This document shows, in pieces, positions 48,638-58,124 of a stretch of DNA of 64,000 bases (the first letter of the stretch is position 1; every line of letters starts with the position of its first letter). Location: NCBI RefSeq assembly GCF_030297155.1, contig NZ_AP028068.1, positions 868,001 through 932,000 on the forward strand, given 5' to 3'. A program made the position numbers and the translations under genes. The notes below the pieces were generated by a model, which was not told the origin of the DNA, did no database searches, and was given only the letters and a program-made list of their open reading frames with translations. This stretch comes from Vibrio sp. FE10 (GTDB lineage Bacteria > Pseudomonadota > Gammaproteobacteria > Enterobacterales > Vibrionaceae).

Positions 48638-49827
48638 TTAAATTTTTTGGATGGAAGTGTTTATTTGTCGATTTTTTTTATCCAGCGCACCACTGAATCG
48701 AGTTAATCCAAGAGCAATTAAAACAATCACAGCGCCGACCCATGGGGTGTTCATTAATCCTGACTCCGCAACAATCAAACCACCGCCCCAAGAACCTAAC
48801 GCGATACCCACGTTGAAAGCGGCAATGTTGAGCCCGGATGCTACATCTACCGCGTCTGGTGTGTATTTCTCTGCGAGTTTGACGACATACACTTGCAGCC
48901 CCGGAACATTGCCGAATGCGAATGCACCCCAAACTAAAATAGTAGCCACTGACGCGTATGGGTTAACTGCAGTAAAGTTGAACACCACTAATATCGCTGC
49001 CAGACCAGAGAATATGACCGTCAGTGCTTTAATTGGCCCCATTTTGTCGGCCATCTTACCGCCCCAGATGTTACCTACCGCGACTGAAACTCCGTAAACC
49101 AACATGATTAGGCTGATAGAGCTTGAATCAAAGCCCGATACGTTTTCAAGTATTGGAGCAAGGAAGGTAAAGGCTGTGAATGTGCCGCCGTAACCAAGCG
49201 CTGTGATGGCGTACACCAACAATAAACGAGGCTGAGTCAGTACCTTTAACTGTGCCGAAATCTTAGCGGCTGGTGGTTGTTTAAGGTTATTCGGAACCAA
49301 GATAGCGCTGCCAATCAGAGCGATAAGACCAAGCAATGCAACGATCAGGAAGGTTGCTTGCCAGCCAAATGTTTGCCCGATGTAAGTACCCAGCGGTACA
49401 CCCGTTACTAAAGCAACGGTTAAACCGGTAAACATGATTGCGATTGCACTCGCTGCTTTGTCTTTAGAGACCAATCCTGTCGCGATGGTCGACCCAATCG
49501 AGAAGAACACACCATGCGCAAGGCCAGTAAGAATACGTGCCGCGATCAGCGTGTTATAGCCTGGAGCCTGCCATGCCAATAAGTTACCGACAACAAACAG
49601 AGACATCACGGTTAACAGCACCAATTTACGATTCCATTTTCCTGTTAATGCTGTGAGTACTGGTGCGCCAATCGCTACGCCCAACGCGTACAAGCTCACT
49701 AAGAGTCCTGCTGATGGCAGTGATACATTCAGGTCGGTCGCCATGGTAGGAATCAGACCTACGATGACAAATTCTGTGGTTCCGATGGCAAAGGCGCTGA
49801 GCGTCAATGCGAGTAATGCTAAGGGCA
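48638..49827 (-). CDS. MFS exporter, DHA1 family (YdhP/AraJ-like)
   Basis: Starting at the ATG at 49827 the protein has 396 residues and 12 membrane segments. It opens with the family hallmark LSAFAIGTTEFVIVGLIPTMATDL, and the cytoplasmic loop GKWNRKLVLL follows TM2. The first half contains HGVFFSIGSTIA as in YdhP and chloramphenicol/arabinose exporters. An ATG two codons upstream overlaps the ribosome site and is less likely. It is divergent from a LysR gene, its likely regulator. The substrate is unknown. Confidence 0.87.
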
Positions 49828-50104
49828 TAATCATCTCTCTTACTATTCTGTGTTAAGTATCGAGCGCGATAAAGTGGGGCAGTTTATGGCTGCAATAAGA
49901 GCGCTTCGTTTGATGGTGAGGATTATCGAGCAAAATATATTTGTAAAAAATGCCACTATTAACAAATAACTTTTGTGTTATTTGCAATAATACTGAGTGA
50001 ATAAATGGTAGGTTGCGCGTCCCGCTAAATGTTTAACGAATAAATGTTCAGTTAACTAAGCACTCTAGTAACTTCAGCCACGATGAGAATAGATAAGGAT
50101 CTTT

Positions 50105-50986
50105 ATGCTAACGCGATCAGATGATTTGGAAATGGTGTTGACCGTCGTTGATGCTGGTGGTTTTTCAGCGGCAGCAGAGGCATTGGATGTGCAGGTGGCG
50201 AAGGTATCTCGTTCAGTCAGTAAGGTTGAATCCCAATTGGGCGTATCGATATTTAACCGAACCACAAGGCGTGTTGAGCTAACCGAAGAAGGACGCCAGT
50301 TTGTCGATTTCGTTCGTCTCGGTTTGCAGATGATCCAGAGCGCAGAAGAGGAAATCGTATCGCGCGGAGAGCTGCCAAAAGGCCGATTAAGAGTCGATGC
50401 GGCCAGTCCTTTTGTATTTCATCAGTTAGTGCCTTTGGTGCAATCATTTAATGAAGCTTATCCAGATATCGAGCTCGAGCTAACCTCAAACGAAGGCTTT
50501 GTTGACCTGTTAGGAAAGCGCACCGATGTCGCGATACGGATTGGTAAGTTAGCCGACTCAACACTCCATGCACGACCATTGGGTAAGAGTTTGTTGTATA
50601 TGGTCGCTTCACCAGAGTATTTGGCAAGGCGTGGTACCCCACAAAAGGCAGACGATCTGAGTAGTCATCTTACTGTCGGTTTTTCGGATAATAAGGTGCT
50701 TAATCAATGGCCGTTGCCGAATCACCATCATATTGAGCCCAACGTCAAAGCCAGCAGTGGTGAGACCGTCAGACAATTAGTGTTAGCAGGAAATGGCATC
50801 GCGTGTTTGTCTGGCTTTATGGTGCAGCAAGATATTGCTGAAGGTCGACTGGTTCCTGTTTTGGAAAACGTGAAACTGAATCACACAGACAGAGAACTGG
50901 TGAATGCGGTGTTCTACAAGTCGTCATCGGTATCCAAGCGTATCTCAGCATTTATCGATTTCATTCAGCCGCGTTTAAAACTGTAA
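50105..50986 (+). CDS. LysR-family regulator
   Basis: The 293-residue protein has the helix-turn-helix at about 5-60 (GGFSAAAEALDVQVAKVSRSVSKVE) and a CrgA/AaeR-like substrate domain (GRLRVDAASPFVFHQLVPL, TDVAIRIGKL). It is divergent from the MFS exporter with 277 bases between starts, and probably regulates it. The ligand is unknown. Confidence 0.88.
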   Translation: MLTRSDDLEMVLTVVDAGGFSAAAEALDVQVAKVSRSVSKVESQLGVSIFNRTTRRVELTEEGRQFVDFVRLGLQMIQSAEEEIVSRGELPKGRLRVDAASPFVFHQLVPLVQSFNEAYPDIELELTSNEGFVDLLGKRTDVAIRIGKLADSTLHARPLGKSLLYMVASPEYLARRGTPQKADDLSSHLTVGFSDNKVLNQWPLPNHHHIEPNVKASSGETVRQLVLAGNGIACLSGFMVQQDIAEGRLVPVLENVKLNHTDRELVNAVFYKSSSVSKRISAFIDFIQPRLKL

Positions 50987-51022
50987 TTGAGATAAGTAAA
51001 CCTAGGCGGGAAAATGTTGAAA

Positions 51023-51054
51023 CGAAAAAGCCCCGCTGACATTCAGCAGGGCTC
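51023..51054 (-). terminator. Rho-independent terminator of the monooxygenase gene
   Basis: On the minus strand AGCCCTGCTGA-ATG-TCAGCGGGGCT is followed by TTTTT, 27 bases after the stop. One mismatch interrupts the stem. Confidence 0.8.
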
Positions 51055-51080
51055 GCAAATTAAGATCTTGGAATAAAGAT

Positions 51081-51371
51081 TTAAGCGATTTTCGTCATCT
51101 CATTCAGTGTGAATGATGCTACACAACCTTCCGTTGCAGACATGTACTCAGCAAGGTGAGTATTACCCATGTGTGTTTGCCAAAGCTCGCGAGACGTCCA
51201 GTTTTCATAGAAAGTGAAATGCGCTGGGTTTTCATTGTCTTGGTGAAGGTCATAGTTGATGCAACCCTCTTCCGCACGAGTGATATCGATTAGTTTTAGT
51301 AGCTCTGCTTTAACCAATTCGATTTTGTCTTCGTTAGCCACGATGTTTGCGATGATAGTCAGTTGAGTCAT
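51081..51371 (-). CDS. Antibiotic biosynthesis monooxygenase (ABM) domain protein
   Basis: The 96-residue protein is a single ferredoxin-like ABM domain. TIIANIVANEDKIELVKAELLKL forms the first strand and helix. EEGCINYDLHQDNENPAHFTFYENW is the conserved core, with Asn and His typical of YgiN-like quinol monooxygenases. It probably acts as a homodimer on quinones or aldehydes without cofactor. It is monocistronic and lies near redox-stress-like genes (reductase, nitroreductase), but no operon is shared. Confidence 0.85.
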   Translation of the reverse strand: MTQLTIIANIVANEDKIELVKAELLKLIDITRAEEGCINYDLHQDNENPAHFTFYENWTSRELWQTHMGNTHLAEYMSATEGCVASFTLNEMTKIA

Positions 51372-51595
51372 GTTCGTTACCTATATTATTTGATTCACCG
51401 AAATGGTGTTGTTCTTTGTCACAGGGCTTATTAGCTCAAGAGCGGGTCTATGTTTATTGAGCTCTCGTCTGTGTCGATGGGTAAATAATAGTAGGAATAT
51501 TCCAAACGATAAACCGCGCTACGTTTGAATTATTATCAAAAAATATTTGATAATAATTTGAGGTTTATAGTCTAAAGGACATAGGTAGACGAATA

Positions 51596-52093
51596 TTAAA
51601 ACCCGCCCGCCCAAGCATCAAAGTCATCAATGTTGTCGAGTTCTTGCTGGCTTCTTGGTGCTGGGTAATAAGGCAGAGCTAATCTCACAATAGAGGGGAG
51701 TAGTTCCCACTCTGGCGTCATCTTCAGGCGTTTCAATTCATCGTTAAGGCGCACAAACATGTAATAGCCATCGCTGTGAGTATTCGCATAACTTGCGACT
51801 GTGGCGATATCACCAGAAGGCAATTTAACATCTCGGCCGAGCGGGTAGAGCTGGTGTAGCGCAAAGCTAACTTTCGGATCTTGCAGCTTTCCTTGCTTAA
51901 AGCGTTCTAGGCCAATGGCAGTTGAGGTCGTGCGAGGCTTCCAACCGGTGAGGAACAAACCACTCAAGCTATCTTGGAATGGCTTACCCTTTCGATTGCC
52001 TTCATTGCTAATGAATTGAACCGTCAGATTGTCTCCCGACTCTTCCAGAATTTCTAAAAACTGTTCACCAGTGCGATCGACTAAAAGCTTCAT
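51596..52093 (-). CDS. Conserved hypothetical protein
   Basis: The 165-residue soluble protein has no signal peptide, membrane segment or motif that I recognise. It contains an N-terminal beta-rich part (DNLTVQFISNEGNRKG) and a Pro/Tyr-rich end (LALPYYPAPRSQQELDNIDDFDAWAGGF). The strongly acidic tail could be a protein-binding tag. Codon use looks like its neighbours. Length and composition make it a real gene; the function is unknown. Confidence 0.65.
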   Translation of the reverse strand: MKLLVDRTGEQFLEILEESGDNLTVQFISNEGNRKGKPFQDSLSGLFLTGWKPRTTSTAIGLERFKQGKLQDPKVSFALHQLYPLGRDVKLPSGDIATVASYANTHSDGYYMFVRLNDELKRLKMTPEWELLPSIVRLALPYYPAPRSQQELDNIDDFDAWAGGF

Positions 52094-52232
52094 AAGACCC
52101 AGATACCATTAAGAATGAGATACGATAAATGGTACTACTTTAGGGGAGGTTTTGGTAGGGACTATAAAGGTTATGCAGCGTGAACACTGTTTTCAGTGTT
52201 GATCGTTACATTCCCTTTATATGAACAATAGT

Positions 52233-52766
52233 TTATCGCTTACGCAAGTAGTGAGTTTGTACAATCTCATCTAGGTAAGTCGTGACGCCTTTCAGTGTAA
52301 AGTCGAGAGGTGAAACTAAGTCACCAAACAAAGGAGAGCCGCCACCAAGAACGACAGGAATCGTCGAGATGATCAGCTCATCAATCAGGTCTTCTTTCAT
52401 GAAATTTTGAATGGTGACGCCGCCATCAATGTAAAGGTTGTTCATGCCTTTTCTGTTCAGATCCTCGATGATCTGAGTGAGTTCGCCCTTCACTAGGAAT
52501 ACTTTACCTTCCAGTTCCTTAGGTACTTCTGTCAAGGTGTTACTCAGCACATATACCGGTTTGCTGTAAGGCCAATCAATACCGAAGCTCAACACCATAT
52601 CCATCGTGTTGCGGCCCATGACCAAAGCATCAATGCGCTCAGTATGGGCGTTGTAACCCATGTCATCACCCTCTGGATTTGGGATCGCGTGGAGCCAATC
52701 TAGGCTACCTTGTTTGTCCGCAATGTAACCATCCAGACTCACGCCGATAAAGACAATATTTGACAT
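52233..52766 (-). CDS. Dihydrofolate reductase / RibD C-terminal family protein
   Basis: The ATG at 52766, six bases after GGAGT, gives 177 residues. The fold is seen in VFIGVSLDGYIADKQGSLDWL at the N-terminus, DALVMGRNTMDMVL in the middle, LYIDGGVTIQNFM and the later LIISTIPVVLGGGSPLF. This is the YyaP/YwjB branch of the RibD_C family, presumed NADPH reductases with unknown substrate. It is divergent from a TetR gene, with TCTACAGTGTAGA between them. Confidence 0.85.
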   Translation of the reverse strand: MSNIVFIGVSLDGYIADKQGSLDWLHAIPNPEGDDMGYNAHTERIDALVMGRNTMDMVLSFGIDWPYSKPVYVLSNTLTEVPKELEGKVFLVKGELTQIIEDLNRKGMNNLYIDGGVTIQNFMKEDLIDELIISTIPVVLGGGSPLFGDLVSPLDFTLKGVTTYLDEIVQTHYLRKR

Positions 52767-52823
52767 TTTTAACTCCGAAATTGAACAGGAACTTGGCATT
52801 TGCACCGTAATAAATTAAAATAT

Positions 52824-52836
52824 TCTACAGTGTAGA
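52824..52836. promoter_or_regulatory. Small palindrome between the reductase and TetR genes
   Basis: TCTACAGTGTAGA is symmetric with a single central base. It lies 23 bases before the TetR start and about 60 from the reductase start, a plausible TetR operator although short. Confidence 0.5.
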
Positions 52837-52859
52837 GATTAAGTTTAAAAGGTGGTGTT

Positions 52860-53429
52860 ATGACTGTCAAGGATCAAAAGCGAGGTCGACCAAAGAGTGG
52901 ATCAAGCCAACTCAGTGCAGAGAAGATCTTAGATACGGCCAAAAGTATGATGCGCGAAAGTGGCAAAGTACCGAGTATTCGAGGGTTAGCGACAGAGCTC
53001 GGCGTGGATGCGATGGCGATATATCATTACTTCAAGAATAAAAATGATCTCTTAGAGTCGATCACTGTGTCGTTGGTAGGAGAAGTTGCAGAGCCTGAAC
53101 AAAACCAAGCGTGGCAAGAGAACCTTTATCAACTGAGTGTGAGTTATCTGTCGGTGTTGAATGATTATCGTGGGTTGCTCGAAACCCTGCTGACGATGAA
53201 ATCTCTTGGACCTGTCGAGATGTTTAGTGAGCGCTTTGAAGCGGTGTTGAGTCCTTTGGAGCTAACATCAGAACAAACGGAAGACGCCCTTCATTTGCTG
53301 GTGGACTATCTACATGGTTACGCGCTAGCACTGAACTGTAATCCAGATAGAACGGAGATTACCATTGAGATGGTGAGTAAGCCGTTGGGCCTGTATTGCT
53401 TGGGTATTGAACAGCTAAAATTGCACTGA
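52860..53429 (+). CDS. TetR-family regulator
   Basis: The 189-residue protein has a basic N-terminal tail (KDQKRGRPKSG) and a TetR_N helix-turn-helix at about 20-65 (GLATELGVDAMAIYHYFKNKNDLLES). A TetR_C-like helical domain follows. It is divergent from the RibD-type reductase and probably represses it. The following 206 bases up to the phospholipase gene carry no gene that I can see. Confidence 0.87.
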   Translation: MTVKDQKRGRPKSGSSQLSAEKILDTAKSMMRESGKVPSIRGLATELGVDAMAIYHYFKNKNDLLESITVSLVGEVAEPEQNQAWQENLYQLSVSYLSVLNDYRGLLETLLTMKSLGPVEMFSERFEAVLSPLELTSEQTEDALHLLVDYLHGYALALNCNPDRTEITIEMVSKPLGLYCLGIEQLKLH

Positions 53430-53635
53430 TTTAAGAACAAAGGTGAAGGTTTCAGGGCGCGGTTTAGTGATGTGCTGCTCACGATGAGGTTCTGATGTTT
53501 CATTTATAGTGGATAATTACCTATAAATTTCAGGCTTTAGCAGTAATAATCAATGAATAGACCTGAACAGCTTGTTAATCGCAAAGCTGTCGGGACAGTT
53601 TCTAAAGACGTTACCGTGAAAAGGAAGTCAGACAC

Positions 53636-55168
53636 ATGCCTGTGCTCCAACGCATCAGTTTAACCTTAGTTTTAGTCGCTATTCTCGGCGGCTGTTCTTC
53701 ATTACCCGAAGGCATCGACCACCCAGCTGAACCGCAAACCTCTCCTGAACCTAGCACTCTGTCGGTTTTAGCCAGTGAATATCAACCTGAAGCATTAGAG
53801 CAAGCAACTACTGCTGTTCGTTTACAAGAATCTGGTTGGGATGCATTGGCTCAGCGATTGGCGTTGGTCGAAAGCGCAGAACACACCATCGACATCCAAT
53901 ATTACATTTGGAACTCTGACGAATCAGGCAGATACCTAGCCAGCCGTTTGTTAGCGGCGGCCGAGCGTGGTGTTAAGGTGCGAGTGATGCTTGACGATAT
54001 CAACCTTAACGAGCGCGAAGGCTTGTTATCGGCACTGGATGCGCACCCGAATGTTGAGATTAGAATATTCAATCCAACACCAACACGTCGTGGCTTTAGT
54101 AAATGGTTGAGCTTTGTGGGTGATTTTTCTCGCTTAAATCGCCGTATGCACAACAAGTCGTTTACCGTAGATGGCACTTTGTCTGTGGTGGGCGGACGTA
54201 ATATTGGTGACGAGTATTTTGACCTTTCCGACGAGATCAACTTCCGAGATCGCGATGTATTGGTGATGGGCTCAGTCGTTACCACTATCCAAACCAGCTT
54301 TGTCGAGTACTGGAATAGCCGTTGGTCTTACCCTGTCTATATGTTGGGCGATGATGAGCAACCGGATCTTTCAAAAATTGATGATATTGTTGTCCCGCAA
54401 TACAAAAACTATCCAGAGTTACCATTAAATCGTGAAGCGGCAGATAGCTTGCTGAAAGAGGCGCTTGATGAGATGACTTGGGTGAATGCCCGTTTTGTTT
54501 ACGATCAACCTGTTCCTGATGACTCTGACAACACCGATGAACCGAAAGCGACCGCGATCCTTCTAGGGAAACTGGCGAGCGAATCGAAACAAGAGATCTT
54601 GCTCGAATCGGCTTATCTCGTGTTCGATGACCGCCAGCTAGACGAGTGGCAAGTATTGAACAATGAAGGTGTTGAGATAAAGGCGTTGACCAACTCAATG
54701 GCCTCTAATGATCTTGTGAGCAATCACTCTGCATACGCGGGTCGACGCTACGATATGTTAGAACATGGTATCGACCTGTTTGAGCTAAGACCAGAATCCA
54801 AGCTATGTGAAGCATCGACTAAAGACGTGTCGAAATGTGCGCCTGAGACGGCCTATGGCTTGCACGCTAAATCCGTGGTGTTTGACCGCAGTATCGCGAG
54901 TATTGGATCATTTAACTTCAACTTACGTTCGACCTACCTAAACACGGAATCGGTGTTAATCATCGAGAACAAAGAGATTGCTGAAACGTTAGCTGAAACC
55001 ATCGAACAAGCGATGAATGAAGACAACAGCTGGCGCTTGGAACTCGAAGATGGAGACGTGTATTGGTATTCAGGTGAACAAAGTTGGGACAGCGAACCAG
55101 AAACAGGCAAGTGGGAACGCATGCAGTCAGGCTTCCTACAACTGCTACCGATTGAAAAATACCTGTAA
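53636..55168 (+). CDS. Phospholipase D-family lipoprotein (cardiolipin synthase ClsC-like)
   Basis: The 510-residue protein has a lipoprotein signal with lipobox LGGC and lipidated Cys20. Two HKD motifs follow: HNKSFTVD (H172, K174, D179) with downstream GGRNIGDEY, and HAKSVVFD (410-417) with GSFNFNLRS. That layout matches the ClsC/YmdC cardiolipin synthase branch, which condenses phosphatidylglycerol with another phospholipid. A membrane-anchored phospholipase or nuclease is an alternative. The lipobox would place it on the periplasmic side, unlike cytoplasmic-facing ClsC, so substrate access may differ. It is monocistronic with a strong terminator. Confidence 0.88.
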   Translation: MPVLQRISLTLVLVAILGGCSSLPEGIDHPAEPQTSPEPSTLSVLASEYQPEALEQATTAVRLQESGWDALAQRLALVESAEHTIDIQYYIWNSDESGRYLASRLLAAAERGVKVRVMLDDINLNEREGLLSALDAHPNVEIRIFNPTPTRRGFSKWLSFVGDFSRLNRRMHNKSFTVDGTLSVVGGRNIGDEYFDLSDEINFRDRDVLVMGSVVTTIQTSFVEYWNSRWSYPVYMLGDDEQPDLSKIDDIVVPQYKNYPELPLNREAADSLLKEALDEMTWVNARFVYDQPVPDDSDNTDEPKATAILLGKLASESKQEILLESAYLVFDDRQLDEWQVLNNEGVEIKALTNSMASNDLVSNHSAYAGRRYDMLEHGIDLFELRPESKLCEASTKDVSKCAPETAYGLHAKSVVFDRSIASIGSFNFNLRSTYLNTESVLIIENKEIAETLAETIEQAMNEDNSWRLELEDGDVYWYSGEQSWDSEPETGKWERMQSGFLQLLPIEKYL

Positions 55169-55188
55169 GAGAGCTCGGACCCTATAAA

Positions 55189-55226
55189 TGAAAAATGTCA
55201 GCGCATAGTACGCTGACATTTTTGTT
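55189..55226 (+). terminator. Symmetrical terminator after the phospholipase D gene
   Basis: AAAAATGTCAGCG-CATAGTA-CGCTGACATTTTTG is a 13-bp stem with T on one side and A on the other. It can end both this gene and the convergent nitroreductase gene. Confidence 0.9.
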
Positions 55227-55258
55227 TGTGCTGCTGTTTGCTGAAGTTGCTTAACGGC

Positions 55259-55981
55259 TTAACGCTTGGTCAGCTGCTTGCTGTTCAAGTAAGGCAGAAT
55301 GTGCGGGCGAGATTCTCCAGACAGCTTCTGCGTGATCTGTTGTGACCAACTGCTTTGCTTTTGATTGCTTGAGCGGTTTGCGTAGTAGCTCTGCATTGAA
55401 TCGTCGTAGCGAGCAATCTCATCTAGGCTCAGCGACTGGTATTGGTTTTCGTGCATTACCACGTGAGCAGGAAGGCGAGGTTTTATCTCAGGTTGCTGCG
55501 CAGGGTGACCCAAACACATACCAAATAGCACAGCCGTGTGTTGTGGCAGTTCCAGTAGTTCATCGACTTGTTGCGCGCTGTTACGTAAGCCACCAATGTA
55601 CACGCCACCTAAGCCAAGAGACTCTGCAGCCAGCATGCAGTTTTGCGCCATGATGCCAGAATCAACGGCGCCAATCAGGGTTAACTCGGTAAAGTCAGTT
55701 TTTACTTCTGGGTTGATTTGAGCGTGGCGTTGATAGTCGATACAGAACACCAAAAACTCGGCTGCATTCTCTACGTAAGCTTGGTTGCCTGCATATTCTG
55801 CTAACAGCTTACGCTTCTCTTTGTCCGTGACTCTGATAATGGAAACAGCTTGCAGTAAGCTCGATGATGACGCGGCAAGGCCTGCCTGAACAATTAAATC
55901 GAGGTGCTGCTGCTCTATTGGTTGATCTGTATATTGGCGAATGGAGCGATGCCCCAAAATGGTCTCAATCGTACTATTCAT
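55259..55981 (-). CDS. Oxygen-insensitive NADPH nitroreductase (NfsA-like)
   Basis: The 240-residue protein has the NfsA/FRP flavin reductase layout. HRSIRQYTDQPI at the N-terminus binds FMN, AASSSSLLQAVSIIRV follows, and GLGGVYIGGLRN and LFGMCLGHPAQQPEIKPRLP mark the core and the FMN/NADPH end. It reduces nitro compounds or quinones in two-electron steps in the cytoplasm. It converges with the phospholipase gene. No SoxS-like site was recognised upstream. Confidence 0.9.
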   Translation of the reverse strand: MNSTIETILGHRSIRQYTDQPIEQQHLDLIVQAGLAASSSSLLQAVSIIRVTDKEKRKLLAEYAGNQAYVENAAEFLVFCIDYQRHAQINPEVKTDFTELTLIGAVDSGIMAQNCMLAAESLGLGGVYIGGLRNSAQQVDELLELPQHTAVLFGMCLGHPAQQPEIKPRLPAHVVMHENQYQSLSLDEIARYDDSMQSYYANRSSNQKQSSWSQQITQKLSGESRPHILPYLNSKQLTKR

Positions 55982-56074
55982 GCTCTCTGACAGTCCTTGT
56001 TTTTATGATGTATTACAAATCACCATAACGACATTTGAGGTTGGGGTAAACCTCAAAACGACCTTTGTCGAAGA

Positions 56075-56695
56075 CTAATGAGTTTGGCTTTTCATTGTTG
56101 TAGGACAAATGTGAGGGATGTACAACTGAAGGTATGATTCGGTTAGTCTAATGGCTTCGTTGGCGAGTTCTGGGGTGATGTGACCATGCTGACGATACGA
56201 TAAAGAGTATATTTTATCAGCGACTTGCAGAGAGATAGCGAAGACATTGATTGATTGTGGCAACTGAGGAACATCAAAGAACTGTCGATAAATCGTTTCT
56301 ACTTCTTTACCTAAAATTAAGTCATTCTCGGTGTCCGCATGGCCTAATTCGGTGAATGTATGACGACCCAAAATAAGCTTTTTAGCAATCGGGTTATTGT
56401 TATAATAATTCACATAGGCCGTTTCAATCATCCGGTTGATATCAGTCCAATGACTAACATGCTCGGCATCTATACATTTACCGAGCAGAGAGTCGAAATC
56501 AATAAATACGTCATCTAGTAGGTTATGGAATAAGTTCTCGATATTTGGATAGTGATGATAAACCGTGGACGTTGCCATTCCACACTCTTTAGCAACATCG
56601 TACATTGAAATATCAGTGGCTTCACGGCGTTCCATTAGTTGCACAACAGCGTCATGAATTCGAATTAATTTTTCTTCGGTTGTTACTTTGCGCAT
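56075..56695 (-). CDS. TetR-family regulator beside the agmatine deiminase locus
   Basis: The 206-residue protein has a TetR_N domain at about 10-55 (DISMYDVAKECGMATSTVYHHYPNIENLF) and a long helical ligand domain. It lies downstream of carbamate kinase in the same direction. The 124-base gap contains the palindrome TTCCAATTGGAA. It may be the local regulator of the agmatine pathway or of itself, or it could be read through from arcC. Known agmatine clusters of other bacteria use TetR- or LuxR-like sensors, so the role is plausible but unproven. Confidence 0.82.
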   Translation of the reverse strand: MRKVTTEEKLIRIHDAVVQLMERREATDISMYDVAKECGMATSTVYHHYPNIENLFHNLLDDVFIDFDSLLGKCIDAEHVSHWTDINRMIETAYVNYYNNNPIAKKLILGRHTFTELGHADTENDLILGKEVETIYRQFFDVPQLPQSINVFAISLQVADKIYSLSYRQHGHITPELANEAIRLTESYLQLYIPHICPTTMKSQTH

Positions 56696-56752
56696 CTAAT
56701 GATCCTCACTTTTATTTGGAACACAAAAAACATAAAGGGTTTTTGAGTAAAG

Positions 56753-56764
56753 TTCCAATTGGAA
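56753..56764. promoter_or_regulatory. Palindrome TTCCAATTGGAA upstream of the TetR gene
   Basis: This perfect 12-bp palindrome is 57 bases upstream of the TetR start and 55 bases past the arcC stop. It is a candidate autoregulatory site. Confidence 0.45.
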
Positions 56765-56819
56765 TATCAAAACTTAGACTTTATTACCCTTTATTTATAT
56801 AAAACATGATAAGCCAATG

Positions 56820-57728
56820 TTAAGCCTTAATATGTGTCCCCGTTTTGCCTTCTATGATCTCTAATGCACTCGATAGATCACCAATGTGTCCATGCTGTTT
56901 TGTCTTTTCAACAAAAAGACAGCATGCGTCGACCTTCGGCCCCATAGAACCGGCTGGGAAAGTGTACTTCTTCATTTGTTCAACTGACACGTTTTCAAGT
57001 TTCTCTTCTTTTGGGGTTCCCCAATCTAAACAAACATGAGAGCCGTCGGTGAGGATCAACAAATGTTCAGCGCCGATTTCTTCTGCGATAAGAGCCGCTG
57101 TCATGTCTTTGTCGATTACTGCTTCGAAACCCACATAAGCGCCATCTTTTTCCACTACTGGAGCGCCACCGCCACCACCACAAATAATAAGGTGCTCTTT
57201 TTCAAGTAAGTCTTTGATGGCTTTTATTTCTAGCACTTCTTTTGGTGAAGGTGATGGCACCACGCGACGCCAGTGTGCACCGTCAGGTTTCACAATCCAT
57301 TGGTTGGCTTCTGCGAGTTGTTTAGCTTGTTCTTCTGTATAGATAGGGCCAATAAACTTGGCTGGGTCGGCAATTGCAGGATCATTCTCGTCAATCACAA
57401 TTCGAGTCAGAATCGTGGTCGTAAAGCGGTCTTTAATTGCAGCATTTAACCCTTGCTGGATAAGGTAACCAATCATCCCTTGAGTCTCGGCACCAAGCAC
57501 ATCAAATGGATAAGGGGGGCAATCTTTATAAGCATTGTTCTGCAATGAGAGCAGGCCGACTTGAGGCCCATTTCCGTGCACAACCACTAAACGGTAATCT
57601 TTGCTGAGTTCAGCCAAAGAGCTGGCGGTTTGCGCGATGCTCTTTTTTTGGTTTTCACAACTCATTACTTCACCACGCTGTAGTAAAGCATTCCCACCGA
57701 CAGCAACAACAATAATAGGCTTCGACAT
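56820..57728 (-). CDS. arcC: Carbamate kinase
   Basis: The 302-residue protein belongs to the amino-acid kinase fold. VVAVGGNALLQRG is at the N-terminus, VVVHGNGPQVG at about 47-57, LIICGGGGGAPVV at about 181-193 and VIDKDMTAALIA at about 208-219. It makes ATP and ammonium from carbamoyl phosphate and ADP, the energy-yielding step of arginine or agmatine deiminase pathways. GGAGAG precedes the ATG. It is divergent from the antiporter-aguA-aguB group across a 396-base region, and those genes supply its carbamoyl phosphate. No arginine deiminase is in the window. Confidence 0.94.
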   Translation of the reverse strand: MSKPIIVVAVGGNALLQRGEVMSCENQKKSIAQTASSLAELSKDYRLVVVHGNGPQVGLLSLQNNAYKDCPPYPFDVLGAETQGMIGYLIQQGLNAAIKDRFTTTILTRIVIDENDPAIADPAKFIGPIYTEEQAKQLAEANQWIVKPDGAHWRRVVPSPSPKEVLEIKAIKDLLEKEHLIICGGGGGAPVVEKDGAYVGFEAVIDKDMTAALIAEEIGAEHLLILTDGSHVCLDWGTPKEEKLENVSVEQMKKYTFPAGSMGPKVDACCLFVEKTKQHGHIGDLSSALEIIEGKTGTHIKA

Positions 57729-58124
57729 GTTTAACTCTCCAAATAATATTTTGCTCTTGGCAAATAAGTTGGTTTGAATTGTATTTAAATATTGTCGGTG
57801 TCGTGGGGATAAAAATCACAATTCGATTTGTGCTCAATATTCCATAGTTTTAGTCGTCTATATGTCACAGAAAGCCCTAATTTTCCCTAGATTAACTAGA
57901 TATGTGATCTTGGTTTTGAAATAGAAAATGTATTTATTAATCGAATGGTTATTGACCAAAATCAAGTATTCCGACTTTTAGCATTATAAATCTAATATTT
58001 GTTGGGTTTATTTTGTTTTTACCCCGAACTCGTTTGTGTAAAACCGATATTCAATTTTCATCCCAGTTCACTTTATCGCTTTGCCGTTTAATTAATCCCG
58101 AATTAGAGATTAAGGAGCTAAGAG
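57729..58124. other. 396-base divergent control region of the agmatine pathway
   Basis: This region separates arcC from the antiporter gene. It holds the FNR-like box at 57952-57965 and a possible -10 TATAAA at 57985-57990. Half-site TGTGA (57904-57908) lies upstream, possibly for CRP, but has no partner at the right spacing. I see no coding sequence and no clear ARG box. Confidence 0.55.
57952..57990 (+). promoter_or_regulatory. FNR-like box with aligned -10 element
   Basis: TTGACCAAAATCAA (57952-57965) matches the FNR consensus TTGAT-N4-ATCAA with one mismatch. The hexamer TATAAA (57985-57990) would put transcription start near 57997 and the box centre at about -39, close to the -41.5 of class II FNR promoters. 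This suits oxygen-limited use of an ATP-yielding pathway. Confidence 0.6.

Noticed and set aside
57903..57926. CRP site in the agmatine control region
   Set aside because: TGTGA is present but no TCACA partner lies at the required six-base spacing.
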